Part shown: positions 1 through 7,362 of the stretch, in pieces | Layout: each line of letters starts with the position of its first letter | Position numbering within the stretch: the first letter of the stretch is position 1 | NCBI GenBank assembly: GCA_017996595.1 | Contig: JAGOGT010000004.1 | Location: forward strand, 1-13,751 | Length of the DNA stretch: 13,751 nucleotides | Direction: 5' to 3' | From: Candidatus Cloacimonadota bacterium | GTDB taxonomy: Bacteria > Cloacimonadota > Cloacimonadia > Cloacimonadales > Cloacimonadaceae | Made by a program: the position numbers and the translations under genes | Notes under the pieces: generated by a model | What the model was told of the DNA's origin: nothing | The model's database searches: none | Seen by the model: the letters and a program-made list of their open reading frames with translations, nothing else

Positions 1-10
1 CATCTATCTT

Positions 11-38
11 AATTTTTAATTTTTAATTTTTAATTCTT
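11..38. repeat. Heptamer tandem repeat AATTTTT
   Basis: Three perfect copies of the 7-mer AATTTTT (11-17, 18-24, 25-31) are followed by a variant unit AATTCTT (32-38). It is AT-rich and lies outside any gene. Its period matches the other heptamer arrays at 89-109 and 11800-11835. Confidence 0.85.
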
Positions 39-88
39 AACTCCTCAGCGCCCTCTTATACTCGAACACTCTTACACCTTTCCACTGC

Positions 89-109
89 TGAAACCTGAAA
101 CCTGAAACC
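89..109. repeat. Heptamer tandem repeat TGAAACC
   Basis: Three perfect head-to-tail copies of TGAAACC. The sequence differs from the nearby AATTTTT array but has the same 7-bp period. Intergenic, no coding role visible. Confidence 0.85.
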
Positions 110-429
110 TAACATGCTTCCACCCTTTCACACTACCTTGGTAGGATATAAATATATCAGTATCAACAAAATGCTTGACATGATTTCGCCATCCGTTCTG
201 CTGTATTTGTGTATAGTTTTTGCTCCTAAATTTTCGCAACATCATCTTAGTGATGCGGGAGGAACAGGTAAGAGCTTATGTTCGCGCCACGCAGGCCACA
301 GATATTTTTAAAGGCTTACCGCTGCACCAGGCGGCAGGGAACCCTGCGCAGTTTATCCCCGCATGTTCAACCACCTACCTTTAGCCCTTTTCAGAAGAGG
401 ATTATAGCAATTTTATCAAGGAGAATATC

Positions 430-3400
430 ATGAAAAAGAGTATCCTGATCGCCTTACTTTTTATGTTCTGTCTTTACCTGGCTGCGTCAGAGCGTCAGGT
501 GAGCCCCCAGGAAGTTCGAACTCTGGCCCTGGCCAATGCCCGCGGGCTTTGGGGAAGCAATCTGGAGGCTGCAGAGCCAATTCCTTTGTACGGACCGGAC
601 GAAAGCCTCATTGCCTGGCACTATGATTTTTCCATGGGCAAGGCCTTTCCAGATAGAAAAGAGCTCAGCCAAAGCTGTGCCGCTGATCTGGCTGCAGGAA
701 AATGGGACCAGGCCTTCCGCAAAGGGGAATTTGCCTATATGCTGGTGGGTGCAAATCGCCAGATGCCGGTGCTGATCGAATTCTCCCAAACCCTTCCCAT
801 GCAGATTATCTATGGGGAACTAATCGCCAAGGCCGCTTCCGAAGCCTTTCCGGATGGCTATGAAATCCAAAAGACCTATTACATGGGCCCCGTGGATGTG
901 TGGACCTGCGTTTCCGATGGCAAGGCCAAGCGCTACATAAACGTGGAACCCAAGCTGAAAGTGCTGGATGAAGCTGCTTTCCGCAAACATCTGGCCTCCA
1001 TGACGCCCTATTGGGAAAGGGATAACTTCGATGAAGACTGGGCCACGATGCTGGATGGCAGCAGAACCATGGACAGAACCACCTCCTACATTCCCTATCT
1101 GGAAAAAATGCCCTTCTATATCTGGCATGAAGGCTGTGCTCCCACTTCCGCAGCCATGCTGGCATCGTGGTGGGATCAAGCGCAAAATCTGGGTAATCTG
1201 GACAGGTATCACCAGACCAAATGGGACGACGTGCAGGATCAATATGATCACCATGTAACCGATATGAACTTATCGCTGCACCATTACATGGATACCGATG
1301 CCGAAGGCAGTACCTGGAGGGATGATATATGCGATGGGTACGAAAATGCCTTTGAAAACAGAGGCTATGGCTGCGAATCGGATGGACGCTGGGCTGCAAG
1401 CTGGGAACCTCGGGAATTGATGGAGAACGTGCGCTACGAGATTTCCGAGAATCATCTTCCCATCCACACCAGCATTCCCAATCATGCCGTGATCGCCGTG
1501 GGATATAGCAACAATCCGGATATCTTCTATGTGCACGATCCCAATCATGCAGATATTGTGGGCTATAACCGCGGGATTCTGGAAGCAATTTACTGGGTGC
1601 ACATATATCCCAATGATCCTTCAGATTATGGCTGGGTGGAGCTTACCTCGCTAAATGGCGGTACGGGATGGGATAACAACGATGGTGGGGAAACACTCTT
1701 TTCCGGAGATGTGTACGAAATCACCTGGGAAGGATGGATGCCCTATGACCTCGATGTAAGGCTCTATTATCATCCCGAAGGGGCTGGAGACCTGGATGAT
1801 TGGGTTACCATCACCACAGATACGGAAAATGACGGCAGCTACCATTGGACAGTTCCCCCTATCGATTGCTTTTGGGGAAATGAAACTGACTATGGCCGCA
1901 TCAAGATCGAATTCTATGATCCCGCATTAGACAAAATAGTGGCTGCAGATGGCAGCTATGGCAATTTTAAAATCCGCCCCGGAGGAAGCATTGGCGAACT
2001 GAGTGATACCCCTCTTTCCACCACGCGCAATTCCGACTATTTTAGTGCTAATCTCTATGAAGACGATAACTGGTATGCCATCGGGCTTGCAGATATGGAT
2101 ACCGAAGGCATTGAACCATGGAATATCGAGCTTTATGACAGCCCTGCCTTTGCTTCCCTGCTGGAAACCTCCCCAGGTAACGAAAAGCTGAACTACATCG
2201 TGGTGAATAACCATCAACTGGCAGGTCATGAATATGGAGTAAGATTTTCCAATAGCAGCGGTCAAACCCAGGCCAGTGTGGCGTGTACCACCATAGATAA
2301 TACCCTGGTGCCGGGAACCTACAATTTCGGCTGGCAAGGCGATAACCTGGTGAAGATGTGGAATGTAAGCCTCAGCCCTGGGAATTATTTCTTCGAAGTG
2401 GATATCACTACCCTTAATTCCAGTTGCGATCTGGATATGGCGCTCTATCAGGGAGGCGGAGATGGCATCTTTACTTATCAGGAAGCCCTGGCCTCTTCGC
2501 GCAATGTGGATAGCGGAGGAACGGAAAGCTTCTGCGTAAGCATCAGTCAGGCCGGAATCTATGGTCTGATTATCAATAGCGGCACCATTCATAATGCTTC
2601 ATACACGCTCAGTATCAGCAGCGGAGGACGTTGGACCGGTGCCGTGGATAACGCCTGGCAAAATCCTGCCAATTGGCAGGGAGGCACCCTTCCCACCATC
2701 ATCGATAATGTGTTGATTCCCAATGGTGCTGCTCATTATCCCGTTGTCAGCACCAATGCCTTTGTGAAAGCACTTACCATAGAAGAAGATGCAGATCTAA
2801 CAATTGCCAATGGCTATCTATCGGTAAATGGTAATCTGCAGGTTTTTGGTAACGTAGTTTTGAATAACGCTGCTGGCGTATTGGACGTGCAGGAACATAT
2901 CACCTGGGAAAGCTTCTCCAGCCTGAATATGGTATCTGGCAGCAGCATTGTTTGCTATGGAAACTGGACTTTCAAAGCCGGGGCCATGGTGATGCCTGAT
3001 GCAGGGATTGTGCAAATGGTGTCCAACCGCAATAGTTACATTGCCAACTTAGCTTCCAATTGCTATTTCCACGACCTGGCCATCAATAAGCAATCAGGTG
3101 CCACCGTGTATTTTAGCCAGCAGTCTGGGGAAGATCTCACGATCAATGGACAGCTCACTTTCCAGAATGGCTACATGGGCTCTGCTTCGAACCGGCAGAT
3201 CATCCTGAAGGGGCAAATGGTGAAGATAAATGGTGGCCCCCGCTTTGATAATGGTACCCTGAAGCTGGATATTACCTCAAATACTATTATGTGTGGAGTG
3301 GGCTACTGGTTCCATAATCTCACGATCGATACAAATACCCAGAGCCAGCTTGGTTCCGATCTCTATGTGCATGGTGATCTTACCATCTCCACTGGGGGTT

Positions 3401-5970
3401 TGGCTGCGGGTGCTCATCATCTTTATATTCAGGGTAGTTTCTATGGCAACATCGCTAATGGCGGCTTTGATAAAGGTACTTCCACGGTTACTTTCGATGG
3501 CGGCATGCAATCTGAATGCGTAAATATCAATATGCATATTCTGGAAATCGCGGGTGGCACCGAACTGCATTTTGACCGCAGCGTATCATACTGCGACAGC
3601 TATATATGGACTTCCGGAACCCTTTATATCGATGGCGGCACTCTCTATATTCTCGATCTGGCTGCCGATGGCGTATTCGGAAACTACAGCATCAATTCCG
3701 GTTATTTATTCATCACTCAGGATCCCGATCAGCGTTTGGATCTCAGAGGCAATCTTAGCATCCATGGCGGTATGATGAGGGTTTCCGGCGGTTACGGAGG
3801 AATGACCATGCCCATGGGCGGAAGCTGCACTCTCAATATCACCGGCGGTACTCTGGACTTCCCCAATAGCGGCCTTTTAATCCAGAATTCCGGATATGGG
3901 CTAACTACCAACCTCACGGGCGGCACCATTCAAATGGCAGGAAACCTGGCCTGCACCAGGGATAACTTCCTGCCCACGGGAACCACCTTCCACGTGAAGC
4001 GTGCTGCCTCCGGAACCCAAACCCTTTACTGCGTTGCTTCCAGCCGCTTCAGCAATCTGGTTATCGACAGCGGTTTAACACGTGAAAATGAAGGCCTGGC
4101 CTTCAGAGAGGCGAATCCCTCGCGTGCAGAAGTGATCACCCTGATGTCTGACATAAATCTATATGGCAATCTGATCGTGAGCTCCGGAACCCTGGATCTT
4201 AGCGGATTCAGCATGCTGGTGGGTAATGATATAGACATCCACGGCAATCTGATAATGGACAGCGGCACCGATCTGCTCTCTGCGGGGGCGTCGCTTTTCT
4301 GGTTCGCTTCTGCCACGGGCACTCTCACTACGGGAGAGATCAGAGTTTGCCGCTGGTTATCCATCGATGCGGGGGCTATCTTCCAGATGGGCGCCAATAT
4401 GGACCTGAGGTACATCGGCGAATATCCTGCCTTCATCACCAATCTGGCTGCAGGAACCACCCTTGGCGACCTCTATCTGGACAAGGATGACGCCCAGGAA
4501 GTGAAGGTGGTGCCCGGTTCGCTGCTCCTCACCATCCTCGGAAATGTGTTTCTGGCTGGCGATAACTATCTGGTGGTGGATAGCTGCGATGTAAACGTAA
4601 ATGGCTATGTGAATTCCAGCACCGAATCCACCGTGTTCTTACAGAATGGCGCAATTCTGAATGTAGGCGGCAATTACTACGATTATGGAACTATTTACCT
4701 GACCCTGGGCACTCTCAATATCGGCGGTAATCTAAGCCTGAATGGAGCGCTATATGTAAATGCAAACACTGTGCAGGTAGCCGGAAAAGCCATCTTTAGC
4801 AACACTTCGGTGCTGAATATCGGCTCCGGAATTTTCCGCTGGAACGACGCCAGCTCCCCCTACAGCACCACCCTGAATGGCACTATCACCATGGAAAGCG
4901 GTTTTCTGATTGCCGCTCACAATTCTGTTATCATCGGCACTGCGCTTAATTTCAGCCCCGGAACCGGCACTATTTCCTGTGCAGGTTTCGCGGTAAACTT
5001 GCAGAGTCTCTTCAATCCCAGCAGCGGAACGGTGATAATCACGGAGCATCCCACCGGTGATCCCAGCCAGATCAGCATGGTGCAAAACAATGGTTTTAAT
5101 GTACTTAAGATCGATAGCAGCACCGGTGCGGAGCTGAATACCCACATCGTGGTGGCAAATGGCCTGGTGGATGTGATTAAGGGGCGCCTGGATACCAATG
5201 GCCATACCCTGAAAGCATTTTCGGGACTAACGGTGCGCCGCCATGGCATCCTGGAAGTGGACGCCTGGGGCACCCTGCAAATCGCGGGAGGGCAAAGCCT
5301 CATCGTGCAGAGTGGCGGCACCTTGCAATGCCTGGGAGAAGCAGGCAGCGAGGCAGAAATAAGCGCTATCAGTGGCGTTATCGGCTATGACATCCTCTCC
5401 GGAGCCTTTATTGCCGCCCGGGAAGCCATCTTCCGCAATATGAATATCGCGGGAGTGCAGGTGCAAAGCGGGGCCACGGTGGATCCCAATAATTGTTTCA
5501 CGAATTGCACCTTCACCGATGGCACAAACGGCACCATTACCAATCGTTCCCGCTTTCTGCTGCTGAATACCAATCAAAGCCTCACCATTATGGGCGCAGA
5601 TTTCCCCGAAAGCCTCACCTTTGGATACAATGTGGCCAAATCGGTGAATTCCGGAGCGCTGTATTTTGTGGATGCCACCGGGGTATTTTCCGGGGAAGAC
5701 TATGATGCCGATCCCTATAACCGCATTAATTGGGGCATTTTGCCGCCTGTAACTAACCTGAATATCACTCTGCAGACGGATGGCACGGCCCAGCTAAACT
5801 GGAGCTATCCCTTAATCCCAAGCTGGTTCAATATTTATAGCTCAGACAGCCCTGAACTCACGGCCAGCCCCATGTATCTGGTGGATACCGTGGCAGGCAC
5901 CGAAACCACTTTTGCAGAACCGGCCACGGCAGCACGGCGCTTCTACCTGATTACCGCGGTTCAGGAATAA
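430..5970 (+). CDS. Giant secreted C39-like cysteine peptidase with beta-strand repeat stalk
   Basis: Predicted exported multidomain protein of 1846 residues. AAGGAG at 418-423 supports the start. Residues 1-20 form a signal peptide (Lys-Lys, hydrophobic core, Ala-Ala-Ser). Residues ~21-200 resemble the pro-region of secreted cysteine peptidases, ending near the pattern VGANRQMPVLIEFSQ. Residues ~215-395 look like a C39-type papain-fold peptidase: Cys236 in HEGCAPTSAAM, His352 in NHAVIAVGYS, and Asp370 in VHDPNH form a plausible triad. Residues ~402-516 resemble a Kre9/KNH-like beta-sandwich (G-YEITWEG ... SYHWTVP). Residues ~626-732 resemble a pre-peptidase C-terminal domain. From the WTG motif at 735 to ~1770 there are many short beta-strand repeats (patterns like LTINGQLTF, LYVHGDLTI, LNIGGNLSLNG) that suggest a beta-helix stalk. 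Residues 1772-1846 are FnIII-like. A likely role is surface or extracellular protein degradation or adhesion; the substrate is unknown. Domain names are by eye, without a profile search. Confidence 0.85.
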   Translation: MKKSILIALLFMFCLYLAASERQVSPQEVRTLALANARGLWGSNLEAAEPIPLYGPDESLIAWHYDFSMGKAFPDRKELSQSCAADLAAGKWDQAFRKGEFAYMLVGANRQMPVLIEFSQTLPMQIIYGELIAKAASEAFPDGYEIQKTYYMGPVDVWTCVSDGKAKRYINVEPKLKVLDEAAFRKHLASMTPYWERDNFDEDWATMLDGSRTMDRTTSYIPYLEKMPFYIWHEGCAPTSAAMLASWWDQAQNLGNLDRYHQTKWDDVQDQYDHHVTDMNLSLHHYMDTDAEGSTWRDDICDGYENAFENRGYGCESDGRWAASWEPRELMENVRYEISENHLPIHTSIPNHAVIAVGYSNNPDIFYVHDPNHADIVGYNRGILEAIYWVHIYPNDPSDYGWVELTSLNGGTGWDNNDGGETLFSGDVYEITWEGWMPYDLDVRLYYHPEGAGDLDDWVTITTDTENDGSYHWTVPPIDCFWGNETDYGRIKIEFYDPALDKIVAADGSYGNFKIRPGGSIGELSDTPLSTTRNSDYFSANLYEDDNWYAIGLADMDTEGIEPWNIELYDSPAFASLLETSPGNEKLNYIVVNNHQLAGHEYGVRFSNSSGQTQASVACTTIDNTLVPGTYNFGWQGDNLVKMWNVSLSPGNYFFEVDITTLNSSCDLDMALYQGGGDGIFTYQEALASSRNVDSGGTESFCVSISQAGIYGLIINSGTIHNASYTLSISSGGRWTGAVDNAWQNPANWQGGTLPTIIDNVLIPNGAAHYPVVSTNAFVKALTIEEDADLTIANGYLSVNGNLQVFGNVVLNNAAGVLDVQEHITWESFSSLNMVSGSSIVCYGNWTFKAGAMVMPDAGIVQMVSNRNSYIANLASNCYFHDLAINKQSGATVYFSQQSGEDLTINGQLTFQNGYMGSASNRQIILKGQMVKINGGPRFDNGTLKLDITSNTIMCGVGYWFHNLTIDTNTQSQLGSDLYVHGDLTISTGGLAAGAHHLYIQGSFYGNIANGGFDKGTSTVTFDGGMQSECVNINMHILEIAGGTELHFDRSVSYCDSYIWTSGTLYIDGGTLYILDLAADGVFGNYSINSGYLFITQDPDQRLDLRGNLSIHGGMMRVSGGYGGMTMPMGGSCTLNITGGTLDFPNSGLLIQNSGYGLTTNLTGGTIQMAGNLACTRDNFLPTGTTFHVKRAASGTQTLYCVASSRFSNLVIDSGLTRENEGLAFREANPSRAEVITLMSDINLYGNLIVSSGTLDLSGFSMLVGNDIDIHGNLIMDSGTDLLSAGASLFWFASATGTLTTGEIRVCRWLSIDAGAIFQMGANMDLRYIGEYPAFITNLAAGTTLGDLYLDKDDAQEVKVVPGSLLLTILGNVFLAGDNYLVVDSCDVNVNGYVNSSTESTVFLQNGAILNVGGNYYDYGTIYLTLGTLNIGGNLSLNGALYVNANTVQVAGKAIFSNTSVLNIGSGIFRWNDASSPYSTTLNGTITMESGFLIAAHNSVIIGTALNFSPGTGTISCAGFAVNLQSLFNPSSGTVIITEHPTGDPSQISMVQNNGFNVLKIDSSTGAELNTHIVVANGLVDVIKGRLDTNGHTLKAFSGLTVRRHGILEVDAWGTLQIAGGQSLIVQSGGTLQCLGEAGSEAEISAISGVIGYDILSGAFIAAREAIFRNMNIAGVQVQSGATVDPNNCFTNCTFTDGTNGTITNRSRFLLLNTNQSLTIMGADFPESLTFGYNVAKSVNSGALYFVDATGVFSGEDYDADPYNRINWGILPPVTNLNITLQTDGTAQLNWSYPLIPSWFNIYSSDSPELTASPMYLVDTVAGTETTFAEPATAARRFYLITAVQE

Positions 5971-6010
5971 CAGGATGAGAGAATAGGCAGCTAAACACTG
6001 GCGCTTGCTG

Positions 6011-6078
6011 CCCGGATATCTTGCGTAACGGAGCCTTCCGATACTCGCTTCGGAAGGCTGCGCTACCTGTGCTCCGGG
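6011..6078. repeat. Nested inverted repeat (hairpin within hairpin)
   Basis: The inner arm AGCCTTCCGA (6032-6041) pairs perfectly with TCGGAAGGCT (6050-6059) across an 8-base loop. The outer arm CCCGGA (6011-6016) pairs with TCCGGG (6073-6078). Ten inner base pairs make a stable stem in RNA or a cruciform candidate in DNA. There is no downstream U-run, so an attenuator, a Rho-dependent end, a processing site or a mobile-element remnant are all possible. Confidence 0.7.
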
Positions 6079-6118
6079 ATGCATCGCTAACTATAGCCTT
6101 TGCAATGGTATCCAGTTT

Positions 6119-6161
6119 GATGCCCATGCGCTGCCCGGGCGATGCCCATGTAAATGCATGG
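6119..6161. repeat. Dispersed palindromic element, copy 1
   Basis: GATGCCCATG occurs twice (6119-6128 and 6141-6150) around the block CGCTGCCCGGGC, which contains the 8-bp palindrome GCCCGGGC. The 17-mer CCATGCGCTGCCCGGGC (6124-6140) is repeated exactly at 11530-11546. CCATGC (6124-6129) can pair with GCATGG (6156-6161). Function unknown. Confidence 0.75.
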
Positions 6162-6346
6162 TGGTCGCATGTTCAGCGCAAGATTAATGGGTAATGGCGA
6201 TCAAGATCAGACAGAAACGAGCTGAAGCCCGGGATAAAGGTTATAAGCAGTGAGCCTGGCAGGAATAGCAAGTGGGATAGTGAATACTATTTGCATCTCA
6301 TATCGCGGTTAAGCTGCCTGTAAATAAAGCGAAATGCAGAAACTCC

Positions 6347-6375
6347 TTGACAAAAAAGCGGCCAACAAGTTTCAG
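6347..6375 (+). promoter_or_regulatory. Probable promoter of the tRNA cluster
   Basis: A perfect -35 box TTGACA lies at 6347-6352. A poor -10 candidate, TTTCAG (6370-6375, 3 of 6 matches), is 17 bases on. It would start transcription about 8 bases before the first tRNA at 6390. Position fits well; the weak -10 lowers certainty. Confidence 0.5.
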
Positions 6376-6389
6376 GATTAAGTCTCCAG

Positions 6390-6475
6390 GGAGGATTAGT
6401 CCTAATTGGTAAGGCAGCGGTCTTGAAAACCGCCGGGTTCTGCCCATGGGGGTTCGAATCCCTCATCCTCCGCCA
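6390..6475 (+). tRNA. tRNA-Ser(TGA)
   Basis: The acceptor arm GGAGGAT (6390-6396) pairs with ATCCTCC (6465-6471), followed by discriminator G and an encoded CCA (6473-6475). The anticodon stem GCGGT/ACCGC encloses the loop CTTGAAA, giving anticodon TGA at 6424-6426, which reads UCA and other UCN serine codons. The long variable arm after 6433 is typical of serine tRNA. The T loop reads TTCGAAT. First gene of a four-tRNA cluster, 19 bases before the next. Confidence 0.96.
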
Positions 6476-6494
6476 ACCAAAGAAAAATTCAGCC

Positions 6495-6586
6495 GGAGAG
6501 GTGACCGAGCTGGCTGAAGGTGCACGCCTGCTAAGCGTGTGTGGGTCAAAAGCCCACCCAGGGTTCGAATCCCTGCCTCTCCGCCA
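6495..6586 (+). tRNA. tRNA-Ser(GCT)
   Basis: The acceptor arm GGAGAGG (6495-6501) pairs with CCTCTCC (6576-6582); G and an encoded CCA follow (6583-6586). The anticodon stem CACGC/GCGTG encloses CTGCTAA, giving anticodon GCT at 6530-6532 for AGC/AGU codons. A long variable arm (TGGGT ... GCCCA region, ~6540-6557) supports a class II serine tRNA. Eighteen bases separate it from the next tRNA. Confidence 0.97.
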
Positions 6587-6604
6587 GATAGATATAGTGT
6601 GCAA

Positions 6605-6679
6605 TGGGCAGTCGCCAAGTGGTAAGGCAGCGGGTTTTGGTCCCGCCATCCGGGGGTTCGAGTCCTCCCTGCCCAGCCA
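6605..6679 (+). tRNA. tRNA-Gln(TTG)
   Basis: The acceptor arm TGGGCAG (6605-6611) pairs with CTGCCCA (6669-6675), then G and an encoded CCA (6676-6679). The anticodon stem GCGGG/CCCGC encloses TTTTGGT, giving anticodon TTG at 6637-6639 for CAA (and CAG by wobble). The weak first pair (U-A) is usual for bacterial glutamine tRNAs. Confidence 0.96.
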
Positions 6680-6700
6680 ACCACAAAAAAATGTTCCTGC

Positions 6701-6774
6701 TGGGATGTCGTCTAATGGTAGGACAGCGGACTCTGGCTCCGTACGTGGGGGTTCAAATCCTCCCATCCCAGCCA
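6701..6774 (+). tRNA. tRNA-Gln(CTG)
   Basis: The acceptor arm TGGGATG (6701-6707) pairs with CATCCCA (6764-6770), then G and an encoded CCA (6771-6774). The anticodon stem GCGGA/TCCGT encloses CTCTGGC, giving anticodon CTG at 6733-6735 for CAG. A run of six T (6776-6781) directly follows and may help end transcription. Last gene of the cluster; the GTGAG array starts 8 bases later. Confidence 0.96.
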
Positions 6775-6782
6775 CTTTTTTA

Positions 6783-6847
6783 GTGAGAGCGCGAAGCGCT
6801 GTGAGAGTTTCACTGTGAGAGCAAGCTGTGAGAGCTAATGCTGTGAG
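6783..6847. repeat. Left inverted array: GTGAG boxes with palindromic spacers
   Basis: Five GTGAG boxes (6783, 6801, 6815, 6828, 6843) on the + strand are separated by four spacers, each self-complementary: AGCGC-GAA-GCGCT, AGT-TTC-ACT, AGC-AA-GCT and AGC-TAAT-GCT. The array begins just after the T-run following the last tRNA and overlaps the last codons of the S23-type gene; that gene's stop codon lies inside the fourth spacer. A 23-base stretch (6813-6835) is repeated perfectly in inverse orientation in the right array. Confidence 0.9.
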
Positions 6848-7218
6848 GGTGGTAGCTGCTGTAGTTTAGTTTCCAATGACCTGATCATTTTCAGTAATTT
6901 CATTCTGATTGTATCCAATTCTTTAAGCAAATCACTTATGTCCTTGTCTGTCGGTAAAAGCTTGAGAATTACTATCAACCCCAATTGGGTTTCCAGTTCT
7001 GAAGCAGAACCCAATGCGTTGTACAAGAAATGGATGTATTCTTTTGTTCCCTTCCTGGAAGCTCCCTCCGCTATGTTACTGGGAATGGATACTGCCGCAC
7101 GTTGCATCTGAGATGACAATCCATAAACCTCAGATTTTGGCATTCTCCTGGTTAGCTCATAGATTTTGCCCACAAAATTCATACTTTCCTTATACACATC
7201 CAAATCACGATGTGTCAT
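6835..7218 (-). CDS. S23-type four-helix-bundle protein
   Basis: A 127-residue protein of the S23/intervening-sequence four-helix-bundle family (which also includes Avd-like proteins). Family features are the opening DLDVYKESMNFV, the central stretch AAVSIPSNIAEGASR at ~45-59, and SASELETQL further on, with all-helical composition. Such proteins are known from intervening sequences in 23S rRNA genes; their biochemical role is unclear and RNA binding is a hypothesis. I chose the ATG at 7218 because AGGGGAG (7230-7224) sits five bases upstream; a GTG at 7224 is an alternative two codons earlier. The gene is flanked by inverted GTGAG/CTCAC arrays, and its last three codons and stop come from the left array. 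It lies downstream of the acyl-CoA synthetase in the same direction, so readthrough expression is likely. No rRNA sequence or reverse transcriptase is nearby. Confidence 0.9.
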   Translation of the reverse strand: MTHRDLDVYKESMNFVGKIYELTRRMPKSEVYGLSSQMQRAAVSIPSNIAEGASRKGTKEYIHFLYNALGSASELETQLGLIVILKLLPTDKDISDLLKELDTIRMKLLKMIRSLETKLQQLPPSQH

Positions 7219-7232
7219 AAACACTCCCCTTT

Positions 7233-7362
7233 CTCACAGTTTACTCTCACAGCTTGCTCTCACAGCTTGCTCTCACAGCTTGCTCTCACAGCTTGCTCTC
7301 ACAGCTTGCTCTCACAGCATCGCTCTCACAGGACGCAGTCCTCTCACAGCTTTAGCTCTCAC
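7233..7362. repeat. Right inverted array: CTCAC boxes with palindromic spacers
   Basis: Ten CTCAC boxes (GTGAG on the minus strand) start at 7233, 7246, 7259, 7272, 7285, 7298, 7311, 7325, 7343 and 7358. All nine spacers are self-complementary. On the plus strand they read AGT-TT-ACT, five identical AGC-TT-GCT, AGC-ATC-GCT, AGGAC-GCA-GTCCT and AGCT-TT-AGCT. The array ends exactly at the stop codon of the acyl-CoA synthetase (7363-7365), and its other end touches the ribosome site of the S23 gene. It is inverted relative to the left array, so the pair could form a long stem enclosing the gene. Confidence 0.93.

Larger units (their letters stand above)
1..429. other. Non-coding leader region before the giant secreted protease
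   Basis: I see no convincing gene here; the one short open frame has no family resemblance and no good ribosome site. The stretch holds two heptamer tandem arrays (listed separately) and a perfect TTGACA at 175-180 that lacks a good -10 at normal spacing (CTGTAT lies 20 bases on, so the promoter call is weak). A small hairpin at 334-347 (GCAGG, loop GAAC, CCTGC) sits inside a looser CTGC/GCAG pairing at about 322-350. AAGGAG at 418-423 is the ribosome site of the next gene. The hairpin could be part of a structured 5' leader, but I do not recognise a riboswitch class. Confidence 0.6.
5971..6389. other. Non-coding gap with nested hairpins and a recurring element
   Basis: About 420 bases without a credible gene. 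It holds a strong nested hairpin at 6011-6078, the first copy of a 17-bp element shared with the 11.5-kb gap, and a tRNA promoter near 6347. I see no T-run after the 6032-6059 hairpin, so it is not an ordinary intrinsic terminator for the large upstream gene. Confidence 0.7.

Noticed and set aside
254..429. Riboswitch (cobalamin or cyclic-di-GMP type) before the giant protease
   Set aside because: A GC-rich hairpin and a few suggestive words are present, but the conserved core motifs of these classes are absent.
806..2592. Long minus-strand open frames opposite the giant protease gene (260 and 221 residues)
   Set aside because: They are shadows of a strongly supported plus-strand coding sequence, with Arg/Ser/His- or Ile/Gly-rich composition and no domains.
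6287..6775. 162-residue open frame on the minus strand with GFEPPRTEPESAVLP-type sequence
   Set aside because: It is exactly antisense to the four tRNA genes; translated tRNA complements give such RDSNP/GFEPP patterns and are a known annotation artefact.
6423..6818. 131-residue open frame on the plus strand
   Set aside because: It reads through the tRNA genes themselves and has no ribosome site or family resemblance.
7233..7362. CRISPR array
   Set aside because: Repeats are only 5-9 bases, spacers 8-13 bases and self-complementary, and no cas gene is present.
6835..7362. Diversity-generating retroelement, because the protein resembles Avd
   Set aside because: There is no reverse transcriptase, no template/variable repeat pair and no target gene in the window.
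6783..7362. True 23S rRNA intervening sequence
   Set aside because: The flanks are tRNA and acyl-CoA synthetase sequence, with no rRNA recognisable on either side.
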